A stretch of DNA of 7,840 nt from Acidobacteriota bacterium (lineage in GTDB: Bacteria > Acidobacteriota > Blastocatellia > Pyrinomonadales > Pyrinomonadaceae). Location: the NCBI GenBank assembly GCA_020199975.1, contig JAIVJP010000298.1:1-7840 (forward strand), in the 5' to 3' direction. Each line of letters starts with the position of its first letter. The first letter of the stretch is position 1. The notes under the pieces are model-generated. The model saw nothing but the letters and a program-made list of their open reading frames with translations. It ran no database searches and was not told the DNA's origin. Positions 6,092-7,840 of this stretch are shown one piece after another. Made by a program: the position numbers and the translations under genes.

Positions 6092-6943
6092 CTAGCTCGT
6101 GGGCGGCGAGGCTCCTTTCTTGGCTTCCTCTTCAGCTTGTTTCTTCTTGTTTGCCTCGCTCAATTGGGTCGTGCGTTTCTGTGCCTCTTCGCGTTGCTTA
6201 TCCAGCTCCGCCTTTTGATCCGTTTTGCCGTCCATTTCTGCCAGCTTGGAAGCTTCCAGCAACAGATTTGTTTTGTACGACCAGGCAGATTCGCTGTTGG
6301 GATCAAACTTAATAGCGTTCTCTACTTCTTCGAGACCCCGCTTCACGCACATCTGAGCTGTTTCGAAGTCTTTTTGCTCTTTGGGTTTCTTGTAGGAGAC
6401 GGTGGCTCTGCCCTCAGTTATGGTCGTAATCTTGTTCGTAGGCAAGTCGGTGATTTGAAAGGAACAGTTCCAGTCTTTGCTGCCAAGCACGATATAAGCT
6501 TCAGCGCGTTTGTCTGCCTCCACCCGGCCATCATTCGCCCGGGCCATGATCCAATCTCGAAGTTTCTCGTCCTCTTTAATTTTTTCGTAGAGAAAGGCGA
6601 TCGCCTTGTACGCCTCTTCATTCGTTGGATCTAACTCCAGGATCTGTCTATACGCCTCAATGGCGTCGCGTGCTTTGGCAATGTTCTCGGGCGTATTGAC
6701 ACCGGTCCGATACTGGGCGTGAACAGTACGGGCAATAAACAGAGGCCCCGTCTTGTTATTGGGATCGAGCTCAAGGGCCCTTCTGGCGTGTTGCTCGGCT
6801 TCAACAAAATGCCCTTCGCGATAGGTGCGGGCGGCTTCGTTCAGCTCATTCTTGGCTCTTATTCTATTGATAACGCCACAACCCGAACTGGTGGCAATAA
6901 CAACTGCCAGGGCGATTGCGATCCTAGCTTGAGAGAGTTTCAT
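6092..6943 (-). CDS. TPR-repeat lipoprotein of the exbD locus
   Basis: Function unknown. The 283-residue protein starts with a short basic and hydrophobic signal segment (about 1-21) and ATSSGC, making Cys22 the likely lipidated residue. The -3 position is Ser, which is non-standard. TPR-like repeats follow at about 33-66 (ending ALELDPNN), 87-122 (ILELDPTNEEAYKAIAFLYE) and 200-232 (AIKFDPNSESAW). Between the second and third lies a non-TPR insert (about 140-195) with SKDWNCSFQITD, and Cys160 and Cys199 could form a disulfide if periplasmic. The last 45 residues are a Lys/Glu/Gln-rich probable coiled coil ending in a Ser/Pro tail. GGAG lies 10 bases before ATG 6943. The gene follows exbD by 79 bases on the same strand and ends at a strong terminator, so it is probably the last gene of the operon. 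A scaffold between the ExbB/ExbD motor and envelope partners is an inference from position only. Confidence 0.85.
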   Translation of the reverse strand: MKLSQARIAIALAVVIATSSGCGVINRIRAKNELNEAARTYREGHFVEAEQHARRALELDPNNKTGPLFIARTVHAQYRTGVNTPENIAKARDAIEAYRQILELDPTNEEAYKAIAFLYEKIKEDEKLRDWIMARANDGRVEADKRAEAYIVLGSKDWNCSFQITDLPTNKITTITEGRATVSYKKPKEQKDFETAQMCVKRGLEEVENAIKFDPNSESAWSYKTNLLLEASKLAEMDGKTDQKAELDKQREEAQKRTTQLSEANKKKQAEEEAKKGASPPTS

Positions 6944-7022
6944 TTATCGGTGGCTCCATTGTGGACCGGCAACTGTACGGCAGGCCAGAGATCGAAGCTT
7001 GGTTTAAGTTATCCGCTGCGCT

Positions 7023-7535
7023 CTATTGAGGCAGATCGTCTACCTGCAAACCAACCGGGTTAGCGCCGGCGCCTTTTATCGCGTCGATCACCTTTACCAC
7101 CTCTTCATATCTAAGTCCGCGCGGGGCTTTTATGAACACAGTCTTCTCAATACGATCCTGCTCAGGCACATCGGAGCGGGTTTCCATGCCCGGCTTATAG
7201 GCACGTTGCTCCTTCCGCTGCTGAAACACCTGCGTCAGCTTCTGTGATAAGAACGCCGTATCGTTTACAGAGCCCATCGAGTCCTGGTTAAGTTTGATTT
7301 GAAGATCGTTTGAGATTGAGACGACGAGGGTCAGCGGATTCGGCTTCAGTTGACTGAGGTCCTCGTTTGGATCTCTCTGCGTGGGAATATCCGCCTTGAA
7401 GCGGCTCGGCTTGAGCGGCGTGATCACCATGAAGATGATCAGCAACACAAGAAGGACGTCAATTAACGGCGTCACATTGATGTATGGCACAGCTTTAGTG
7501 CCGCCGTCTCTTTTCTTTTCACCTTCCACAGACAT
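7023..7535 (-). CDS. exbD: ExbD/TolR family biopolymer transport protein (first copy)
   Basis: Inner-membrane stator subunit that, with an ExbB/TolQ partner, uses the proton motive force to drive TonB- or Tol-type work on the outer membrane. The 170-residue protein has a short cytoplasmic N-terminus, then YINVTPLIDVLLVLLIIFMV (18-37). This single transmembrane helix carries the conserved Asp26, equivalent to Asp25 of E. coli ExbD and Asp23 of TolR, the proton-binding residue. The rest is periplasmic, ending KTVFIKAPRGLRYEEVVKV and AIKGAGANPVGLQ, the usual ExbD C-terminal fold. Between the two halves lies a polar stretch (about 105-130, QRKEQRAYKPGMETRSDVPE) that looks longer than in typical ExbD. 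A good ribosome binding site, GAGGAG, lies 7 bases before ATG 7535. A second exbD ends 55 bases upstream, and the TPR lipoprotein gene follows after 79 bases. The three are probably co-transcribed. Confidence 0.95.
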   Translation of the reverse strand: MSVEGEKKRDGGTKAVPYINVTPLIDVLLVLLIIFMVITPLKPSRFKADIPTQRDPNEDLSQLKPNPLTLVVSISNDLQIKLNQDSMGSVNDTAFLSQKLTQVFQQRKEQRAYKPGMETRSDVPEQDRIEKTVFIKAPRGLRYEEVVKVIDAIKGAGANPVGLQVDDLPQ

Positions 7536-7590
7536 GAGTTTACTCCTCTAAAATCGGCGCAACCAACGACTGTCCTCGCAGGGAGGCCGG

Positions 7591-7840
7591 TTAGGTAGCT
7601 GGCGCCGGAACAGCCGCACCGCCCTTCTTCTTGTCGGCTACCAATCCAATCTTATCCACGCCAAGTCCCCGAACCTCATTAATGATGTTGACCACGTCCC
7701 CATACGAAACATTTACACCGCTCTTGATGTAAACAATGCGATCCTCTTCCGACTTCACATTCTCTAACATTGGGCCGACCTTGGCTTTGATGTCCTCCTG
7801 AGCGATTCTCTGCTTGCCAAGGTAAAACTCGCCGTTATTG
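7591..7840 (-). CDS. exbD: ExbD/TolR family protein (second copy), N-terminus off the right edge
   Basis: Only the C-terminal 82 codons lie in the window, ending at TAA 7593-7591. The visible part is the ExbD periplasmic domain: NGEFYLGKQRIAQEDIKAK, then DRIVYIKSGVNVSYGDVVNI and NEVRGLGVDKIGLVADKKK, ending in a short Ala/Pro tail. The membrane helix and its Asp are outside, so whether it can carry protons cannot be judged. It is clearly not a duplicate of its neighbour: the sequences are diverged and it lacks the extra polar loop. It lies directly upstream of the first copy in the same orientation, with a 55-base gap. In such loci an exbB/tolQ gene usually precedes it, which would fall beyond 7840. 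Confidence 0.9.
   Translation of the reverse strand, partial: NNGEFYLGKQRIAQEDIKAKVGPMLENVKSEEDRIVYIKSGVNVSYGDVVNIINEVRGLGVDKIGLVADKKKGGAAVPAPAT

Noticed and set aside
6137..6634. Plus-strand open frame of 165 codons with hydrophobic stretches.
   Set aside because: It is antisense to the TPR lipoprotein. The hydrophobic runs arise from reverse reading of Lys/Glu-rich codons.
1..7840. CRISPR arrays, tRNA genes, insertion sequences, attachment sites, toxin-antitoxin or defence genes.
   Set aside because: I looked for spaced repeats, cloverleaf-like segments, transposase motifs and small paired ORFs on both strands and saw none. Almost all of the window is explained by housekeeping or envelope genes.

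Overview
The window reads as ordinary chromosomal DNA of a Gram-negative bacterium with an outer membrane. It carries two predicted lipoproteins, a SurA/PrsA-type periplasmic folding factor and two ExbD/TolR subunits. The mix of a single 'long' Rel, tandem exbD genes next to a TPR lipoprotein, and a short four-cysteine L28 suggests Acidobacteriota. That placement is from memory of protein style, not a search, and is only moderately secure. Seven genes are visible. All are on the minus strand except rpmB. Coding density is high and there are no tRNA or rRNA genes, CRISPR arrays, transposases or prophage genes. No gap between genes exceeds about 170 bases.

Layout from left to right: (1) the N-terminal 509 codons of an ABC-F translation ATPase, cut by the left edge; (2) an intergenic stretch with a perfect 11-bp inverted repeat; (3) a periplasmic parvulin/SurA-like lipoprotein; (4) a divergent promoter region; (5) rpmB (L28) on the plus strand with a structured leader; (6) ridA, converging on rpmB; (7) a bifunctional (p)ppGpp synthetase/hydrolase, rel; (8) an intrinsic terminator whose U-tract abuts an extended -10 promoter for rel; (9) a TPR lipoprotein; (10) exbD, and (11) a second exbD cut by the right edge.

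On the right, exbD-exbD-TPR lipoprotein looks like the tail of an operon for a proton-motive-force-driven ExbB/ExbD (TolQ/TolR-type) motor, ending at the terminator at 6018-6048. The centre holds growth and stress housekeeping: Rel sets alarmone levels, RidA removes reactive enamines, and L28 is a ribosomal protein. On the left, an envelope folding factor lies upstream of a ribosome-associated ABC-F ATPase.

I found no convincing undescribed multi-gene system. The points most worth a second look are the terminator/promoter overlap before rel (which also shows that the longest rel ORF is over-extended), the tandem exbD plus TPR lipoprotein locus, motif decay in the second ATPase domain of the ABC-F protein, the parvulin domain without its histidines, and the rpmB leader hairpins.
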